From Massospora cicadina (lineage: Eukaryota; Entomophthoromycota; Entomophthoromycetes; Entomophthorales; Entomophthoraceae), in assembly GCA_022478985.1 (NCBI GenBank), contig JAKSZP010014918.1, forward strand, positions 1 through 64,000: 64,000 nt of DNA. Direction: 5' to 3'. This document shows positions 36,899 through 49,700 of this stretch, piece after piece. The notes beneath the pieces were generated by a model. That model saw only the letters and a list, made by a program, of their open reading frames with translations, was not told the DNA's origin and did no database searches. The position numbers were made by a program, and so were the translations under genes. Positions within the stretch are counted from its first letter, which is position 1. Each line of letters begins with the position of its first letter.

Positions 36899-38009
36899 TG
36901 AAAAATTTCTAGGGGCTTCGCTGCTTATTCAAAAATATTAACCACTAAATTTATAGCTGCACAGGCTTTGTGTTGTGCAATTCTCCAGGTTGTCTGATGA
37001 TATATGATATGAAATTGGTATTAGTATGAAGACTATTATCCATAGTTGTATAAATAACTATTTGTTTGGTCCAACACTTGACTGGTATCCTCCTCAAAGT
37101 ACTCTAGATGTCCTCAGTAGGGTCTTATTCCCTTATCCGTCTAACCTGATCCAAGCTCAGATCCTCATTTACTGCCTCTCTGTGGTGACACACAGTCAGC
37201 AGCAATTCCCATCTCATCCCAGCTTCTCTTCTCTGGATTCCCGATCCTTACTCTTTATCCTATTAAAGAGTCTCCAATTAAAGCACATGGCAATAATTTC
37301 TTGAAGATGAATATAACTAATAATGAATTCTGCTAAAGTGTATATTTGAAAATTGGATTGATTTTTAATAAGTGAATCCTTAGGGGAATTTATAGTGGGA
37401 ATTCAGCTCCCAACCCTCAGTTTGCGCCTCAAAAATGAAATGGCAGCCAATGCTATTAAATAACTCTTCGTCATCTCATCAGCAATGGTCTTCCCCATCT
37501 TGTCTAGGATTCCATCATTGGACATCCCCAAGACCTAAAATGGAAGGAGTCAGAAAACGTGTCCCTAACGTTTTTCCACTTGATCTCAGAAAACCAACCA
37601 TATTTGGCAAGCGATCTGTTTAGGTAACGTGACTCGTTACCCAATATAGCAGGTTGCAAACCAACTGATCAATTTGATAGCCGCAGATGGCATCAACCTC
37701 ACATTTTGCTCCTAAAAATTTTTAATTGGTTGTTGATGAAATCCAAAATACAAGTTTGTACACCTGATAGGTATCAATGATCTACTATAAAATGCCCCCA
37801 TTTTTGTCAGCAACTCTGCATGATAATATATTAAGCATTCACCTTGAAAGATCCCTGACGGATCTGAACCAGTTAAATTACCCAAAATCCATAGAAAATA
37901 TTAACCCAAAATCAGGGTCAATTAATATTCAATTTACTTGCTATAGGAAATATCCCCTAGTGACCCATGGTAATTTAGAAGGTTGGAAATGTGAGCAAAA
38001 ATCCCAAAA
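36899..38009 (-). repeat. Element D 5' LTR
   Basis: Starts TGAAAAATTTCTAGGGG and aligns to 29297-30406 to its end near ATCCCAAAA. Confidence 0.85.
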
Positions 38010-38619
38010 AAAACCAAGTTGTCTCTAGAGTTACTTGAAAAATTCTCAAAATAAGACTAATTTTAGTGGAAAAGGTCATGGATCTACCCCGATGTGGCAC
38101 CTGTAATAATCACCTATAGCCCCAAACATATAAGGTGTTTTCATTGGTACCTCAACTGTAAAAAGGATTACTGTGGAGAAAGGTCAGAAAATCATGTATA
38201 TGTATCTAGTACCCATAGAAGATGTTCAGTCAGATTGAAGGATTTGAAGGCTATCAGAGTTTTGTTCTACCCAATGCAACTCATAATTCATGTACAATTA
38301 TTCCTCATGATAATTTAAAGGGACTATCAGTAAGAAGATTATTGATCTTTGGTTCTATAAAAATATGGTAAGATATATTCCTGTAATGAGGATGCCCATT
38401 GTGGTCTAAAGAAGTCTAACTTTTATTGCCACTAGTAATTTCAGATCTATATTTTTTGGACCATATGGTGTACCAGGGCCAACAATAAGTTATTTAGAAA
38501 TGGCTGATTGACGTTTACTTAAATAAATGATTGTATCATCTTTCAGTCCTTGTTCCAAACCTGTGCTTATTATTTAATAAAGGATAACTTTTTTATTTGG
38601 TGATTACTTATTTTTAACT

Positions 38620-38992
38620 GAATATAAAAACTAAAAAGATATATCCGTTACTACAATTTGATAATGATTTTAATTTAAGAGCTACTAAATATATTAATGT
38701 CATAGACTTCATCAATGGTTACTATAGGATTGTTATGCCCAAGGAAGATAAACAAAAATAGGCTAAATCACATCAGTTTTTTCAACTAACACGTATTCTC
38801 TAGGTCCTTTTCTACACGCCCACCCTCTTTTTTAGGGCTATGGACACTGTACTAGGTGACCTTAAACAAGTTGTGTCCTTTTGTACCTCAGCAATATCAA
38901 CGTGTTTTTGGTACTAAAAAGTCTCAAACCTAGAAGGGGGCGTTCTCAGAATTTTTTTTCAGGCTCTAAATTTAATCTGAGAGAGAAAGATC
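38620..38992 (+). pseudogene. Element F reverse transcriptase, first part
   Basis: Unlike most of the window this element reads on the plus strand. KTKKIYPLLQFDN leads to ATKYINVIDFINGYYRIVMP, then RAMDTVLGDLKQVVSF, all standard Ty3-like RT palm sequence. After a one- or two-base frameshift the catalytic box reads YLSNINVFL instead of YLDDINVF, so both Asp residues are lost. The reading stops at 38992 where a ~1.8 kb insertion begins. Its 5' LTR, gag and protease are not visible. They were probably displaced by element D. Confidence 0.8.
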
Positions 38993-40842
38993 ATTAACAT
39001 GGTTCTCGGAGAGGCAAGCCTAAATGGCCAATTGTGATGGGAAGGAGGTCTGGGGATCATTGTCCAGCGGCTGTTGCTTAAGATTACATTCCATAGAAGA
39101 CAATATGGGGTAGGGGCATTAGTATTATGTAGAAGGATACCAATGAGTGCAAGGTTGGCATAGATGGGTTCCCGCCATGTGCATGATCTTAAAATACCAA
39201 AAAAGTTGATGTTTGTAAAATATATTGAGTTCAGGTTGCAATCAAAACATCTAATTATAGCAGGTTTGGGGTATTGGGGCTAAGAAGGAAGGGCCAGGCT
39301 GTATAAGCGCTTGAGCAATGTCAGGCATTAGTGAGCTCCTAGATATTAAACTGGAAATCTTTGGGAAAATTTGGTTGGGAAACTTAAGAGGAATTCTCTC
39401 AGACAGTGGCTCTATCGCCACATGGAGGGGATTATTAGAGGAGGAGTTAAGTGGACAGATGCACTTTCACAGCAAGCTGTACGAGAGTTTTATAAATACC
39501 TTTGCCCTTACAAGGGTGGATTCAATATAGTTTATGTTGTTGGGTAAAATGCAAAAATCTGGGTCAGTTAAAATCAAAGTTAATTTTTAAGGTAAGTTCA
39601 GATCATCTCTTAAAGTAGATTAAATTAGTTGAATTTGCCAACCCTGGGCCCGAAAAAGGCGATATTGGTTGGGATGAGATTATTAGGCTAATAAACCGTC
39701 GACCAAAAAAATTCAAGTGTATTTGTGTGGAGATAAGTGTAGAAACTGAACTGAGTGGCAGGAGATGATTCGCTGACGCTGAAATACCTGCGCCTTTACT
39801 CCCAAGGAGGGGTAGAGAGGTTGGATTCTCACAATAAAATTCCACTAAGGTAGCAGCTAATTGATGGATGAGGGCTGGAGGTTCCTTTGGAAGCAATGAA
39901 AGTTAATTGAACTTAAAAGTAATCAAGGCTAAAGCAAAAAGGATAGAGCGAGTGGCTAAACTTAAACTTGGCCTAGAAAGGTTGACCATGGGCAGAACAA
40001 ATGATAGTGTGGGGGAGGGGGCAACTTGCAAGGTGAGTGTCCCAGTGGAAAGGGTGAATTGTTGCTATTGTTCAAGGCCCCATGATCTAACTGGCCCCAT
40101 TTGGTACCATGAACTGCAAGATATAGTCAGCGCCGTACTTGGTCAAAAAACCTGCTTAAGCTCTCAATTTAGCTCACTTGGGGGAGGTGGCGAGGCAAAT
40201 CAGAAAAAAGGACTACCAGAGTAGCTTCAGCTACTGACAAAGTAAAAATGGTTGGAATAAGTAAAAAAATAAGTAGGCAGCTGACCTGCTACCATGGCAT
40301 GGGCTTTTCAGGAGCAGTTGGGTTAAAGAATCCCTCAAGAGGCGGTCTATATGAAATTGGCAGTTCATAAACTGGCTATTGGTCATCTCAATGATGGCTG
40401 AAATGCATATTTAAAGAAGTTTTCATATTTGACCTATATGCCAAAGCGGAGTTTGCTCCAAGGGAGCACCAGGGGGCTACAAAGCACCGCCTGGGAACGG
40501 TCAAGTTGATTAGATAGGTCCAGATGTGAGAAAAAGTGAAGATACAAGTTATATACTAGAAGAGTCAGCATGAGCGCGTTTTGGCAGTGACTGAAAAATG
40601 CCAGAAGGCGGCTCATCTCTTCACCATTCAGGGGCAGCAGGCAACAAACGCGTTAATATAGGAATGGAATGGTGCAACAGCAAAGGCATTTCTTGTGAAC
40701 TTAAGACACAATTTAAAAATTGACATAAAAGTTTTATAACAAAAGAGATATTAATGGCAACATATTATAAACCTTTACTTAATAACTGTGCCATATGAAA
40801 GAAGCATTTAAGATAAAAGCAAGAGTTCAATAGAAAATTAAC
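38993..40842. mobile_element. Insertion of ~1.8 kb splitting element F, type unknown
   Basis: RT sequence of element F breaks off at 38992 and resumes after 40842 exactly where the fold would continue. ATTAAC occurs at both junctions (38993-38998 and 40837-40842) and may be the TSD. The insert is richer in G and C than its surroundings. It carries a plus-strand frame with a gag-like knuckle (39907-40224). No LTR, terminal repeat or poly(A) tail is visible, so the class is open. Confidence 0.55.
39907..40224 (+). pseudogene. Gag-like fragment with possible zinc knuckle
   Basis: A 105-codon frame with a basic N-terminal part (IKAKAKRIERVAKLKLGLER) followed by CCYCSRPHDLTG and YHELQDIVSAVL. The arrangement of a short Cys/His cluster followed by a HELQ-DI segment recalls gag proteins of fungal Ty3-like elements, but the last zinc ligand is absent. 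It may equally be a random frame. A second frame upstream at 39318-39530 (WLGNLRGILSDSGS, then ATWRGLLEEELSG) may belong to the same protein. Confidence 0.35.
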
Positions 40843-42250
40843 CAAACAAGTGTCTTTACTATAGAACCCAGATGGATTATCTAGGACAGATCATCAAGGC
40901 TTAGGAAATAGACTACAACTCCAAAAGCTCAAAGCTATCCATATAAAGTGCCCCAAAACAAACAGGTATGCAGTTGGTTTAGGGATGGTAGGGTAATACT
41001 GTCAATTTGTATAAAGTCTATTACAGATAGCTGAACCATTGTATAATCTATTAAGAAGTGAGTTTTTTTTTCTCTTGGTCTGAAGAATTCAAAAACACCT
41101 TCAAGAAGTTAAGAACAGATTAGCTAAAGTTTTATTATAAACTACCCTACTTTGATTATTATTTTTTGTACTATTTTGATGCTTCACTGACTGTCATTAT
41201 AGTTGTGTCATATCAATGCAACAAAAATTAATGAGAAACATCCCTTTGCATTTTGATACTGTGAGCTCACTCAGAATAAAAGGAATTATGCAGAAACTGA
41301 TAATGCATATTTGTCCATTATTTTTCATTTAACCATTTCTGCGTTTACTTCCATGGGGCTGAATTTCAGATTGTCATCAAACACGCCTACTCATGATGGC
41401 TCTACAATTTATAGGAAACCAAAGGTAAGTTAGCTTGATTGGCGCTGAAACTTCAAGCCTATGGATATGAAGTGATAAATTGATTAAGCTCTTCTCATTA
41501 GTTTTTAGATGGACCCTGCAGGTTACCTATTGTTTCTTCCTTAATAATTTTGTAATTAAATGTTATAGAAGATGAAAGGCTGCAGTTACAATGACATAAA
41601 CTATTTTTAGGATAAACTTGTATTAATTATTGAAGAACATAATATTAGAAATGGTACACTTTAAAAGATTAGAAGTGATGATCTGAGATCTTTGTTTCCA
41701 ATTACGTCCAAACAACCATTAATTATTATGCAAGACCATTTGGCCGTTGCCATAGTACGTTGAACAATATGCTGAAAAATATTGACAGATAACCACTAGT
41801 AGTCTATACAATTTGATATTCCATATATTCTAATTAAATTTCAAGATTTCCAAAAGGAACATCTCTTCAAGGCCTCCACCACTTACATTTTTAAGACTAA
41901 TTAGTTTGGCATAAAACCTCAATCAATGTTATTGGGCCATTACCTGTCATTAATCTTGACCACAGATACATCATTGTTAACATTGACCACTTAGCTATTT
42001 GGTTTGAGGGTAATCCTATTTGTGATGTTTTAGCTTCTTACTTCAAAATCATAAGGGAATACATTATTTACTAACAAGGGTGCTCTCAAGCTCTTAACGT
42101 CTAATGTTTTCAATTTCACCTCTAAAAAATCCCTATGCTGAATGAGCTCATGGGAACTTGAGGTGTTCTAGTGCTACTCACTACCATGAGAAGAAAGGGA
42201 ATGTGAAAGGTTATTGATACATATAGGCTAGGTTTCAAATAAGTTTTGAG
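40843..42250 (+). pseudogene. Element F: RT end, RNase H and integrase remnants
   Basis: Plus-strand reading resumes with NKCLYYRTQMDYLGQIIKA (RT thumb), then FSWSEEFKNTFKKLR (about 41075) and an RNase H with YFDASLTVII (about 41180), RNYAETDNAYLSII (about 41285) and LA-stop-LALKLQAYGYEV (about 41430). The TGA in the last motif sits at the family Arg of LARWALKLQ. Integrase follows near 41940: VIGPLPVINLDHRYIIVNID then HLAIWFEG, with the first catalytic Asp. The second Asp and Glu region (42060-42210) is badly eroded. A 3' LTR was not identified. Confidence 0.78.
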
Positions 42251-44589
42251 TCGTTTAACTTTTTTAATAGACCCATTTTGACATACCCACAATATTCACC
42301 TACAATACAGATTTATAAACGCTACTTGATTTTAACCTTTCCATCTCTTTTTATAATCACCATCATATTTTCTTCTTTTAATGTACTCTATAATAGATGA
42401 TAAGAACTTAAAACAACCAAAAGAATATTCTTATTGGCTATTTTGAAACTGATTTAAACTTAAACAAAAGCCTATGGGGGAACAAACTATTTCATTCATA
42501 CATAATTCCATATAAAATTCAAGCTAATATGGAATTTACTGCTCTAATAGTGTGATCTAGTTTCTTATTTGCGAGATTTAGGATGTAATTTATATATACA
42601 TAATCTAAGTAACGTTTAATAATCTGGGCTTTTAACTCAGCCTAGTGATGTGGGATTGGCTAGGCATTCATTACTTAATTATTTTTACATCTAGATCTTT
42701 TGTTTGTTTTATATTATCAGGTCTGCTTATTTATCAAGACCAAGGTGAAAATATTTTGCATATCCTTAAATTTAGATGATTCACCGATTTTGCACCTAAT
42801 ACTCTTTTTTTAAAATTTAGTTTTTTCTATTAGCTTATATCTATCAAAGAGTTGTTGGCATACCAGGAAAACCCTTAACGCTGTGCTCACCTTAACAACA
42901 GCAAGTAAGCTCTGCGTTTTCCCTAAATCCAAGGCAACAAAGGCAATTTTGGGCATGCACTGGCCCCACACCTTGACCTGTTGGTTGGATTTAACTTAGA
43001 TGTTGATAAAAATATTTTCAGTAAAAGAATGCTCCTTGGGTCTGCACAAATGACTATAGTTGTGTTAGAGCCCGCTGCTACATCATATCATTGCCTTGGG
43101 TTTATGATCTGGTGGGAATAGAGCTTTACTTGAGCGTGATACTTATACTTATTATTTATAAATACCTATTTTGCCATTCAATTAGTGTGACTCTATTTCA
43201 GCTGTGTAATATACAAGTAGCAATCAGGGATTGGGTAATTTCAAATGTTATATTTAGAGCACCATATCTTTAAAAATATCAAAAAACCAGGATGATTAGA
43301 AAATAGGAATGCTACATATGTTCAAGAAATGTGATCAAATATAATACTGCAATGCATATGTTTTTATAACTAAAATAGTATCAAAATAATATATAGGGAC
43401 TATATGTAATATTAAAACGATTAGCTCATGGTGACTGTACCATAAAGCCTTGCCTTATGTAATGATTATTAATAAAGTTCAAATTTCTTTTAAGACTTTA
43501 CTGTAGAAGTCAGTTTTCTGGTTAAGGAAGTTATATAAAGAGTGATTCAATTCATAGGGAGGGTTTATTGCACGAATTTTTGGATTTAATCAGATTATTG
43601 AACTACTCATTCTCTTTTGCTTTTATGATCAAATGTATTCTTGGTAAATGATGCAATTAGTTTTGAACAAAAAACATGCCCTACCATTTGAAATCCCTCA
43701 TTTAATCTCATAGTTATCACGCTTTTTTAATAGTCCCTTCCTGATTTACAACCCAAAAATAGATAATAATATACCTTATTGTACATATAAAACCCATTGT
43801 GTGAATTTAGGGAGCAACCCATATGCCTGGATAGGAAGGCATTCCCACACAGAACTAAGAAGGAAAAGAAGAAAGCTTCTGTCACCTTAACCAAAAAATG
43901 GAATTTTTGCCCATATAGTATATGAGCGGTGGGTTACCGCCTGCCTTCCTAAGATTTCACACTCTTAAATATTCCCAATAATAAGGACTTAATGGGAAGT
44001 ATTAAGACTTAGTGCAAGGATGTGGTTGATGCCGAAGGTCTATGCCAACAGGCAGATTGTCTTCCTCTCCAACGCCTGATTCATCAATAATGGTTTTTGA
44101 GTTCTGAAAAAGGGCGTAGGTTGAATTTGAATGCCAACAAATCAATTTGATCAAACTCAAGCTCAGAATATATTTCCATGCATTCTGAATCAACTTAATA
44201 TGGTGAGCTCATCTCCATGGGTTTTAGTTTGACAAAATCGTTTAATTTGAGATGAAATGTTACCTACCTCCCCTCTCTTGGTTGTTGCACGCCAGTTCAT
44301 CCAATCAGATCTTACTATCCGTCTTGATGTGGCTGACTGTAACAAAAGAAAAGAAATCTATAGCACCAATCTGAAAAGGTTTGGATTGATCTAACTGGAT
44401 GACATGGATCATAATCACTACTTATATTTCATAGTGTAACGTTACATTGATTTTGCTATGTTGAAATTCTCTGGCTCTAATGCACACACCTCTTATCCCC
44501 ACCAAAGATTGTTGAGAAATGCTCAACTAAAGTAGTAACTTTCATCTTATGAAAAACCCCTTCAGAAAAAAAAACTTTGATTGAAAAAA
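42251..44589. other. No gene recognised
   Basis: AT-rich, stop-dense sequence. It may include the untranslated end of element F. I saw no paired LTR. Confidence 0.5.
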
Positions 44590-44656
44590 CATTAGCAGAA
44601 GTATCCAAAGGTATAAGAGGTAGTTCTTTGAGGGCGTCATTTGTGTTGGTATGCTC
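44590..44656. repeat. Left arm of 67-bp inverted repeat
   Basis: The reverse complement of this arm matches 44867-44933 at 66 of 67 positions. The arms are 210 bases apart. Similarity fades outside them, although ACTGGTCA recurs just inside both arms. A transcript would form a long hairpin. Confidence 0.85.
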
Positions 44657-44866
44657 TTTATATAGATGACCAGTAATAAACTAAGTCTTAACTAGAATAC
44701 ACAGAGATAAAAAGTAAGTTATAATTTTTAAGCCATTTCTATAGAGTTTTTTGGTCTAAAATTCATGATAAATGAGGCCTTGATATTCCTTGAAAGCCAT
44801 AATAAATTGACACCCACTCATAATAATGTCAGAAAATATCCCAGTATCACTGGTCAAGAAGATCAT

Positions 44867-44933
44867 GAGCATACCAATACAAATGACGCCCTCAAAGAAC
44901 TACCTCTTATACCTTTGGATACTTCTGCTAATG
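44867..44933. repeat. Right arm of 67-bp inverted repeat
   Basis: Partner of 44590-44656, with a single mismatch (T here for C). It lies inside a plus-strand frame (44765-45058) of 97 codons that matches no family I know. Confidence 0.85.
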
Positions 44934-47719
44934 ACAGACAAATCCTAACACCCTTTTTAGTTTCCAGAAAGTTTTTGGACAATTCCATTGTAGTTAAATT
45001 ATTATTGGTTGTTTTATCATCAGTAGGCCATATAATGGAATTATTTGTCACTGATTAAATTAAGCACTTTTCAATCATCAAACCACACAAGACATGTTAA
45101 AGCGTACTTCATTTACTTAATCAAGGTGAATTATAAACTTTTTAAAGGGACTCACCTTAGTTAAGGATATCATGCCCCTAGGTCATTAAGATCTTTCTCA
45201 ATCGTTTGGGGGAGTTTTGTCCTTAGTATACAAAGGTATAGCGCAATTTGTACGTAATGAGGGAGTTTTAAATCAATAAAAACCTTTAAATCCTTTAGGT
45301 ATAGGTTTGATCAATTGCCCATTAAGTGGTAGTTCCATTGATTGAAGGTTAACTCACAAGGGGTGCATATAATATTTGAACTAATTTAAACTCTATATCT
45401 CCCAAAAATACCATATAAAGAAAGTTTCCCTGTTTGTACAACCTTAAGTGATGAGCATGTCAAAAAAAGAAAAAAATTAATTTTCTAACACCTATGATAA
45501 ATATAACTTGAGTTTAATGCATCTTTAAGAGCCAAAGGAGTCATGGAAATCCCATGAGCCAAAATTAGGCTCAGAGCAGAAACATCACGTTCATAAAATA
45601 CATGAGCTCTGCAATTTAACTTGCAAAAGAAGCCAAGAAGATCAGAAAGAATCAGGAAATTAGAATATTTTAACTCCAAAACTAAGATATAAATACAAAA
45701 TCGCCTAATGAGATGAAACTCGCTTGTTATGAACTGAGTCCTAACTTTGCTATCTAAAATCCATCGCATACTATTCATACTTTGCATATTTCTTAAATCA
45801 TATAATTCTTATCTTAATATCTGAAAATATTGCCTGTTTATTCTAGTGATATAACGCAAGTATAGCTGATTAATGTCAAAGGTTTTTACTCAGCCTTATT
45901 ATTACCAGCAGAGGCTGTAATTATCTCTGATGTGCTTAGAACAGCCACTTCAAAAAATTATTTCAAGAATTTAACATGATAAAGACACTTGGAACCGATG
46001 ATTATAAGTCTCACATACACAGGAACAAAACTTCCATAATGCAAAGTGATGTACCGTGTGAAAAGATAAATAAACTTTATTGCAAGTGGCTCAACACTTT
46101 TGAAGCACCTCATATGTGAACGTGGCTCTATGGTAATATGGCTTATAAGAAATCACCCATTACAGGCTTTACTGTTTTTCAATTTTCCTTACTTCCCGTT
46201 TTTTTGATTTAAACCCTATAAAGACCTTGAAGTTTGGTTTAAAAGTCTGAGGATCTAATTATCTGCCATGTGTAACGTGAGGTCCCTTTACACACTACAT
46301 GCACAAGTTGTTGTTGGCCAATCCAAATCAAAGGATATTATATATCGCAACTAGCAGTAAGCTCACTCATCTTTAATATAATTAAAAATGCAATAAAGCA
46401 TTTAAAAAACAATGAATTTTGATAATATAAACGATCATTTTTTAGATTAGATAAATGATATTTGTAGTCAAATCACTTAAATGGGATTTAATGGATCCCT
46501 TATGATGAGCATCATTGACAATTGTAAAACCCAGTGTGAAAGGAAGTTGAGTTTTGAAAAAGAGTTATATTTGTGAAGTTATGTGGTTAAATATTTTGCT
46601 AACTGATTCAGGGAAAGATAATAAAAGTGTAAGGACTTAATTACTACACTTATTTGTGCACCAGAAGTTAAGTCAACGATCATTAAAACTTTCCCCTGAT
46701 TGTTTTAAAACTTTATTAATTCTGAATGTTCATCAGTTTGTGCTAAGGTTGAAGAAATTTGGAAGTAACGCAATTAACTATATCTCCATCAAACATGATT
46801 TGCATAAGATTCTTTGGTAGCTACTCAGTCAAGTACAATGTAGGGTTCTTTCCATAGGGTAGGTAACTTATGCGTCCAACTAAATCCATAAGTATTACAG
46901 TAAGTGATCCAATTATCAACTGCAAAGCTCTTAACTGAGAACTGATCTAATGCATCGCTCTTTTTAATTATTTTTAATACTAAAGATATTTAGACTTGAT
47001 ATTGATTTTTTAGTGATATTACTTATTAATCAAAGTTCTTGGGTGTTCAAATCTCTTCCTCATCAGTAATTCTTAGTGCATTAAGGGTGGTAGTCAAGGT
47101 TTTTGTTAAGGTAGTAGCTACTTAGGTTCAAGAGGGATTTATTATTTAGTTTAAATGCTTCCTGTTTGATGACAGGTTATGCAATCTGATCTGAAAAAGG
47201 TTTAGGTAAAAGTTCAATATCAAGCTATAACAATCTACTAGTAAAACTAGTAATAAAAAGAAAGTGTGATTATACAAAGGGATCTGGGTATTTTAACACA
47301 AATAGTAAATTATATTGCTTTTATCCTAGAATCAATTGTAGTAATTTACGCGTAAAATTTAATCATTATTTGTAACATTCAAATTACTATTCAATCAGAA
47401 ATACTTAGAATGCTAAAAAGCTATTTTCAATTCGTCTAATACTTCTGGAAATTTCTGGCCATGGTATTAGCTAGACACTATTGACCTATTATAGGAAAGC
47501 TAACTCAAAATTTAAATTATGAAAAATAGCAACAAATCAAGACTAAGTAATGAATTACCAAATGTGCTTGACAAATTTGCACTATATTTGGAATCTACTG
47601 TCAACCCCATAATCTAGTTAAATAGCAACAGTTGTTCACCACACAATTGCTGTAAAGGTGAAATCCCAATATTGTGGTGATTTATATTTAAGCAAAGTAG
47701 TTGAGTCAACATATATGAC
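44934..47719. other. No gene recognised
   Basis: AT-rich and stop-dense. Open frames such as 45485-45787 (minus) have no recognisable motif. The right end may hold the eroded C-terminal part of the element I integrase. Confidence 0.5.
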
Positions 47720-48060
47720 CCACTGGAAAATAAATTTGTTGAAAACTTTAAAGAGCTTTTAATAAAGTAACTTTGGCACGTTCTACCATTCTATTGGTCT
47801 CTATATGATAAGGGAAGGTAAGATCCCCGCGGATTTCTATTGGCTCACTCAGTTTGGGAATCACTCAAGATGCAAAATTAACGCCATTGTCCATGAGGAT
47901 AACTAGCAGAATTGCATGGCAATGTACTACCTGTTCCAAATAAATTTTGCTTTGATATTGTTCTAAGATCTCTGATGGCTTGATCTTTGACCCAATTAGT
48001 AAGAAGATCAATTTTTATATAGTATATGAAAGTGGCTCTTTCCATTTGACATCATTTGCA
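47720..48060 (-). pseudogene. Element I integrase core, split from its N-terminal part
   Basis: The minus strand reads ATFIYYIKIDLLTNWVKDQA (first catalytic Asp), then ILMDNGVNFAS (second Asp), then FPYHIETNRMVERAKVTLLK (catalytic Glu), so a full DDE set survives in outline. Reading stops near 48060. The zinc-finger part of the same kind of integrase is found 4.9 kb to the right, at 52943-53072, on the other side of the LINE insertions. This makes it one gene interrupted by insertions. Confidence 0.8.
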
Positions 48061-48120
48061 AGTAATTTTTGAAAGAAGAAAAACAGTTTATTTTCACCGC
48101 CACCTCTACCACATCAGTTT

Positions 48121-48193
48121 ATCTATGTCCTTGGATCTACCACCTGCTGCCCCATTGTGAGGCAGCGGTGCTCTACCAAATAGAGTTTCCCGC
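48121..48193 (-). pseudogene. tRNA-like remnant
   Basis: The minus strand reads CTCTATTTGGTAGAGC, a good tRNA D-arm with A-box character. It is followed by GCTGC-CTCACAA-TGGG-GCAGC, which would be an anticodon arm with loop CTCACAA (T33, anticodon CAC, A37) disturbed by four extra bases. The T-arm is poor and no acceptor stem closes. It may be a tRNA-Val(CAC) pseudogene, the head of a SINE, or chance. Confidence 0.3.
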
Positions 48194-48208
48194 CTGACAG
48201 GCAAATGC

Positions 48209-49700
48209 ATGAGGATGGGCTCATACAGTCCGCCAAACACTTCTGTCCAATTTGTCCCTCCAAGGTACTTAGCACTGCACCTTGCACGAGTCCACCCAAC
48301 CTACCCCCACCCCCTAGCCCTACCTCAATCCAATATCCAATTTTTCTTACATGTCAAACATAGACGCCTCTTCCTGTATGCCAACAAAGCAATTATTGAT
48401 CTGGTAATGGCCACCTTTGCACCAGCGGTTTCATTGACTTCCGCCCTTATAAGTGCTATTTTGATATAGGCTTCCCCACTGAAGAGGACGCGGCCACAGA
48501 TGCAGCTACGCCCTGAAATATACAAAAACACACCCATTACCATCACCCAAACATGTCTCCACAATGATACCACATTTGTGGTGACCTTTACAGACCTTCC
48601 ATCACACCTTCCCCCTCAAACACTATATGTGGAGTTGATGTCAGGGCTGTCCACTTATGGCGCAAACCCCATCCTTCAATTCCTTGTCCCAAGTGGTTCA
48701 AAGCGCCTAGCGGCACCTTTGGCAATGGCCACCATTACCCCTCACCAGCTAAATATGGCCAAGCACATCCCACCGCATGCCTATATCACATCTGCACCAT
48801 TCCATTTCTTTTGGGCCTGCACTGACAACGGCCGCTCAGTGTGCTCCTCTGCCATGAATTGGAACATACCAAAAAGGCATGTTGATACAATTCAAACCCT
48901 GTGAAAACTGCAAACCCCACCCATGAGGCCACAACAACAGCGTCTGAATGGGTATTTTGGCTTCCCCCACCCCCACAGGCCATGCGCTCATTAAATCTGA
49001 TGCAAAATCTAGCAACCCATGACCAAGCTGGTTAATTTACAACCATGCAAACCAATTGGGTGCAGGATTGGACCCAAATTCAATCCAATAATTCTCCTAT
49101 CCCAAAATTACCCAACACAAGCCACATATCACTAAATCAATACTACTCAACCAAAATCCATGGGACACATTGGATAAAGTGAACAAATATGGTGAATTTG
49201 TCCCATAACTGGATTTCCCAAATTTGTAGAACCTTATCTGAATTCGGATTTTGATGCCCCACTCCTGCCCAAACAATTTGTCCCCAAACCCACCGCTACC
49301 CCTTTCCTGAGGACCATCAGCTAGCCTAGGCCATAGTGGCTTCGCCCAAAAGTTACCATCTCTGTGAAGCTGTGACAGCCTCTGTCCTTGGTTTTAAAGA
49401 AGGTCTGCATATCCTCGTGTTCCCTCTTATTTTCCCTGCTGTTTTAGAAGAATAACTCACCCAATTCAATGAAGCTGCCACAGCCGCTGTCAAGCAGGTC
49501 ACTGAACTGGAAGATTTTTCCTAAACCACACACATCACCAGAGCCAACATTGCTGAATTTGCCCAGCTTCCCAACTCCCGCATCTAAACTGAACACCAGG
49601 CTGCTGAACTAGAAGAGGCTATGTTCCAGACCCAAATTGTCAATAAAATCTCAGCACTTATCTATTTCACCTTGACCTCATCTTGAAAATGCCCCAACCC
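48209..49700 (+). pseudogene. LINE ORF1, plus-strand copy
   Basis: The frame 48500-48904 contains TFVVTFTDLPSHLPPQTLYV, which parallels TLFISFDSLPTNLPYKVI of LINE-A ORF1, so both belong to one ORF1 family. Near 48900 PCENCKPHP and a later His recall a damaged knuckle. Further right a polar, probably helical stretch (LTQFNEAATAAVKQVTELED, then TRANIAEFAQLPNSRI) is interrupted by three TAA codons in one frame. It starts upstream in a second frame (48209-48469), so frameshifts are present. Role as in LINE-A ORF1. Confidence 0.65.

Larger units (their letters stand above)
29297..38009 (-). mobile_element. Element D: Ty3/gypsy-like LTR retrotransposon, decayed
   Basis: Two LTRs of about 1.1 kb (29297-30406, 36899-38009) share long words such as AGGGGCTTCGCTGCTT and GACTATTATCCATAGTTG. 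Between them, on the minus strand, lie gag with a CCHC knuckle, protease, RT, RNase H and integrase in Ty3 order. A polypurine tract and a primer-binding site are visible. Nearly every domain is frameshifted. No TSD was convincing. Confidence 0.88.

Noticed and set aside
44765..45058. 97-codon plus-strand frame as a host gene
   Set aside because: No recognisable motif, it spans one arm of the inverted repeat, and AT-rich DNA gives such frames by chance.
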